A program made the position numbers and the translations under genes. The notes beneath the pieces were generated by a model. The model saw only the letters and a program-made list of their open reading frames with translations. It was not told where the DNA came from and ran no database searches. Positions 61,149 through 64,000 of a stretch of 64,000 bases of DNA are shown here, one piece after another (the stretch's first letter is position 1; every line of letters starts with the position of its first letter). The DNA is from an uncultured Fibrobacter sp. (lineage in GTDB: Bacteria > Fibrobacterota > Fibrobacteria > Fibrobacterales > Fibrobacteraceae), in the NCBI GenBank assembly GCA_947165045.1, contig CAMUYW010000007.1, positions 1 to 64,000 of the forward strand. The letters run 5' to 3'.

Positions 61149-62456
61149 TTAGTAGCCCATGGCAAGGCCGCCAATTTGGCGAGCCAAGTAAGTTGCGTAA
61201 TTGTCCGTCATGCCGCTAACAAAGTCGAGTACCTGGTGGTATGCTTCAGCAGTCGTTACACTCTGGCCAATTTTCGCTTGCCCGATAAGGCGCACAATGC
61301 GATTAGCGCGGTAAGAGTTGCGACCGTTCTGGCGGTAATCGTAAACGCCGTTGATAAATGCATCGAGTACAGTGCTGAGCGTCGTGTAACTACCAACTTC
61401 AAGTTCTGTTTTGCGGCGGTCAGGATAAATTCGTTCCACGCCCAAGCGCTTTGCAATACGAATACCTTCCATCGTATCGGAACGGGAAAGATCAATCAAA
61501 TGCTTGTCGAGCGTCCCTTCCATGATGCGGTCATAATGCTTCACGAAAAGCACAGCGACGTCATCAATTAAATTCTGGATAGCGCGCCCACGAATGCTGC
61601 TGAGGAAGTCTCTAAAATTCTGGCCGTTTTCTTCGAATTCTCGATCGATATCCACGTCCGGGCCGCACAAGAAACTGAACATGTTGCGCACATCGCCAAA
61701 CGTGAGGATGCCAAGTTCAATTGCATCCTCGACATCGAGAATCGAATAGCAAATGTCATCGGCGGCCTCCATCAAATACACCAGCGGATGACGCGCCCAC
61801 ACACCATTTTCAATTTCAGGAATGCCGAGAATTTCCGCCGTTTCGCGGTAAAGCTCTGCTTCTGTTCTGAACAAGCTCGTCGGGCAGCCGTAATAAGCAA
61901 GGCGCGGATACTTGATCATAGAGCCAATCGTTGCGTACGTAAGGCGCATGCCACCATCGAGGAAGTGGTATTCCAGCTTGCTCAAAATGCGATGACCTTG
62001 AGCATTGCCATCGAAATTTTCGAAGTCCGCAATTTCCTTATCGCTCATTTCGGACATCGGCGCGGAATGACGATTTTTGCGGAACCATTCGCGGATTGCA
62101 GCTTCGCCGGCGTGACCAAACGGTGGGTTGCCAATATCGTGCGCGAGGCATGCCGACTGCACAATCGTTCCGAACTGGTATTCGTTCACGTACTTCGGCA
62201 AATGCTTTTTAATCAGGTGATACACCGTAATCGCGAGGCTGCGGCCAACGCTCGAAACTTCAAGACTGTGCGTGAGGCGGCTGTGCACATGGTCGTTCAC
62301 CGAGAACGGATGCACTTGCGTTTTGCGCCCAAGGCGACGGAATGCGGTAGAAAAAACAATGCGGTCGTAATCGCGATGGAAGTCAGAACGGTTCGGATCC
62401 GGATCGGCCGGGTGACCGTAACGCGTTGCAGAAAGAAGCGTATCCCATTGAAGCAT
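61149..62456 (-). CDS. dgt: dGTP triphosphohydrolase-like HD protein
   Basis: A 435-residue HD-domain protein. The metal site is visible: HSRLTHSLEVSSVGRSLA and LAHDIGNPPFGHAGEAAI, preceded by DRIVFSTAFRRLGRKTQVHP, the Dgt hallmark. It hydrolyses dGTP (or dNTPs) to the nucleoside and tripolyphosphate. The tail (SGMTDNYATYLARQIGGLAMGY) completes the family pattern. A heptamer repeat lies about 20 bases before the start. Confidence 0.92.
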   Translation of the reverse strand: MLQWDTLLSATRYGHPADPDPNRSDFHRDYDRIVFSTAFRRLGRKTQVHPFSVNDHVHSRLTHSLEVSSVGRSLAITVYHLIKKHLPKYVNEYQFGTIVQSACLAHDIGNPPFGHAGEAAIREWFRKNRHSAPMSEMSDKEIADFENFDGNAQGHRILSKLEYHFLDGGMRLTYATIGSMIKYPRLAYYGCPTSLFRTEAELYRETAEILGIPEIENGVWARHPLVYLMEAADDICYSILDVEDAIELGILTFGDVRNMFSFLCGPDVDIDREFEENGQNFRDFLSSIRGRAIQNLIDDVAVLFVKHYDRIMEGTLDKHLIDLSRSDTMEGIRIAKRLGVERIYPDRRKTELEVGSYTTLSTVLDAFINGVYDYRQNGRNSYRANRIVRLIGQAKIGQSVTTAEAYHQVLDFVSGMTDNYATYLARQIGGLAMGY

Positions 62457-62474
62457 AATGCAAATATAAAATTT

Positions 62475-62502
62475 AGACGAAAGACGAGAGACGAGAGACG
62501 AA
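62475..62502. repeat. tandem heptamer repeat upstream of dgt
   Basis: Four units AGACGAA, AGACGAG, AGACGAG, AGACGAA lie head to tail, 19-46 bases before the dgt ATG. On the coding strand they read (T/C)TCGTCT. The position fits the promoter region. Confidence 0.8.
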
Positions 62503-62563
62503 AGAATTTGTTACTCTGAAAGCGTAGATGCCATTACTAGAACTTAGTAGGAAGTGTCCACAG

Positions 62564-63553
62564 CTACATAGCATCAACCCAAACGAATTTTTTAGCATCG
62601 AGTTTTTGTTCGCCGTCAAAACGGTATGCGACAAGGCGACCATCACCACGGTAACCAGCAACACTGTAATCCAAGCAGCAAACGTTATCACGAATAAGTT
62701 CAGGCAGCCCCGTCAACCAATAATGTCCAAAGAAAACAGGGCGTTCATTTTCGCCATAGAAATCGCGGTCACGAACATCTTGAGGAATCTCAAGCGGAGG
62801 CAATTCAACGCCCGGCTGGAAATTAATTTCTTGAAGGTTTGCATTTTTCGGGTCAATCCACCAACGCAAACGCGTACGTTTGCGCCGCACGCCTTCGGCA
62901 TCCTGGAATGTAAGGCCATTTGGCAAATCCATTTCAGGGCCTTTCAAGAACAAATTCAACGGATAATAAAGTGAGTCTTCGTATTCGTTATATTGGTCGT
63001 TCGCACGCGCAATCAGTTCATCAAAATTGCCATCCGAAAAAGCCCGGAGTTTCATCGACTTCAAAAGTTCTGCGCCTTTCAAATCAAAGCACGCATGCTG
63101 CGCACGGAACGTTTCAGTTTCCAAGTAAAACGGGAGCGTTTTCAAAAAATCTAGAACTTCCAGAAATTCAGCTTTCCGCCCGCGATAGCTTTCAACAGTC
63201 TTAACGTGAATCGCAACTTTGTTAAAAGCATGTTCGCGCAAATAGCCGCCGCGTATCGCATGAATGACATGCCCACCATCGCCATTCTCGTGCCAAAAGC
63301 TAAGCGCATTGAATTCGTGATTGCCCATCAGCGCCACAGCGGAACCTGCATCGCGCATAGCACGCACAAGATTCACCGTTTCGCGAACTTGACTTCCGCG
63401 GTCGATATAGTCACCTAGAAAAACAGCCGTTCGCGCATTGCCGGGATAGCGATAGGCACCACAGCGTTCTTCATAACCCAACTTTTTAAGGAGCACCACG
63501 AGTTCATCGTAGTGCCCATGAATATCGCCAATGAAGTCGATTGAAGCGTTCAT
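62564..63553 (-). CDS. PPP-type metallophosphoesterase
   Basis: A 329-residue protein with the three phosphoesterase motifs: FIGDIHGHYDE (GDxHG), FLGDYIDRGSQV (GDxxDRG) and ALMGNHEFNAL (GNHE). FFGHYWLTG supplies a late histidine. It resembles bacterial serine/threonine phosphatase or diadenosine tetraphosphatase-like enzymes; the substrate cannot be told from sequence. The start codon overlaps the thyA stop (TAATG). Confidence 0.88.
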   Translation of the reverse strand: MNASIDFIGDIHGHYDELVVLLKKLGYEERCGAYRYPGNARTAVFLGDYIDRGSQVRETVNLVRAMRDAGSAVALMGNHEFNALSFWHENGDGGHVIHAIRGGYLREHAFNKVAIHVKTVESYRGRKAEFLEVLDFLKTLPFYLETETFRAQHACFDLKGAELLKSMKLRAFSDGNFDELIARANDQYNEYEDSLYYPLNLFLKGPEMDLPNGLTFQDAEGVRRKRTRLRWWIDPKNANLQEINFQPGVELPPLEIPQDVRDRDFYGENERPVFFGHYWLTGLPELIRDNVCCLDYSVAGYRGDGRLVAYRFDGEQKLDAKKFVWVDAM

Positions 63554-64000
63554 TACACCGCAATCGGAGCCTTAATGGTCGGCCACGGATCGTAATTCAC
63601 CAGTTCAAAATCTTCAAACTTGAAATCGAACAAATCCTTGACATCAGGATTCATCTTCATTGTCGGGAGCGCGCGCGGCGTTCTCGAAAGCTGTTCGTGA
63701 GCCTGATCAAAGTGATTGCTATACAAATGCAAGTCACCAAATGTATGGACAAATTCACCCGCTTCGTAACCGCAAACCTGAGCCAGCATCATCGTCAACA
63801 GCGAGTACGATGCAATGTTGAACGGCACACCGAGGAACATGTCGGCACTGCGCTGGTAAAGCTGGCAGCTGAGCTTACGCTTACCACTAGCGCCAACACC
63901 GCCCACATAGAATTGGAACAGGCAATGGCAAGGCGGGAGCGCCATTTTGTCAACTTCTGCAACGTTCCAAGCGCACACGAGGTGACGGCGAGAATCCGGA
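63553..64000 (-). CDS. thyA: thymidylate synthase (3' part; 5' end beyond the window)
   Basis: The visible 148 or so C-terminal residues include [29 protein letters not shown] with the catalytic cysteine in PPCH, then [26 protein letters not shown] and [20 protein letters not shown], all classic ThyA. It converts dUMP to dTMP with methylene-tetrahydrofolate. The gene continues past position 64000. Its stop overlaps the phosphoesterase start by one base. Confidence 0.97.
   Translation of the reverse strand, partial: PDSRRHLVCAWNVAEVDKMALPPCHCLFQFYVGGVGASGKRKLSCQLYQRSADMFLGVPFNIASYSLLTMMLAQVCGYEAGEFVHTFGDLHLYSNHFDQAHEQLSRTPRALPTMKMNPDVKDLFDFKFEDFELVNYDPWPTIKAPIAV

Overview
The window looks like a chromosomal segment of a Fibrobacter species (Fibrobacterota). 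The evidence is two tandem lipoproteins that end in the Fibrobacter major paralogous domain (TIGR02145), a TIGR02147-type regulator beside a lipoprotein, many lipoproteins and exported proteins with serine-rich linkers, a Gram-negative outer-membrane toolkit (lptD, kdsB, a BamA-like barrel), and short dispersed palindromes of the kind that litter such genomes. I saw no rRNA, tRNA, CRISPR array or intact insertion sequence.

Layout. 1-1.4 kb: a repeat-rich non-coding stretch, then a KilA-N protein behind a strong promoter overlapped by nested operator-like palindromes. 1.4-6.6 kb: a biotin operon, bioF-bioD-bioA-bioW, flanked by two damaged copies of one LysR regulator gene; dispersed palindromes have landed in the bioD leader and, in frame, inside bioW. 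6.6-10.4 kb: nadK, an EPSP-synthase-like gene without the usual catalytic motifs, tyrA and chorismate mutase, all on the minus strand. 10.4-20.9 kb: an MscS channel, galE, a small exported protein, pyrophosphatase, a BamA/TamA-like barrel, hrpB and exported proteins. 20.9-28.5 kb: a long minus-strand run with an adenosine-kinase-like PfkB protein, rhomboid protease, coaD, rsmD, pilus genes of the pilM and pilN/O type, comEA, kdsB, gatC and an Rpn/YhgA nuclease. 28.7-38 kb: a TonB/AgmX-like lipoprotein, a UvrD/PcrA helicase with a Gly/Ser/Tyr-rich linker, pilB, thiL, two plus-strand hypotheticals, then efp divergent from epmB. 38-46.4 kb: a barrel protein, the TIGR02147/lipoprotein pair, and the minus-strand block PDZ protein, lptD, maf, rodZ-like, hisB. 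46.5-57.6 kb: an accessory region with the TIGR02145 pair, a cold-shock-domain/membrane/barnase fusion, an array of five phased repeats before a DUF4143 ATPase, and an AT-rich minus-strand cluster of a NERD protein with a zinc finger, an exported protein, a PH-TM2-OB-like membrane protein and an HExxH lipoprotein. 57.7-64 kb: lipoprotein and exported proteins, a ZnuB-type permease, a HAD phosphatase, dgt, a PPP-type phosphoesterase, and thyA cut by the window end.

The most unusual items are the cold-shock/barnase fusion, the NERD cluster with its ATPase and phased-repeat neighbour, the catalytically depleted EPSP-synthase-like protein, and the repeat and LysR damage around the biotin operon. 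Genes sit tightly, with many TAATG and ATGA stop/start overlaps, which suggests wide use of translational coupling.
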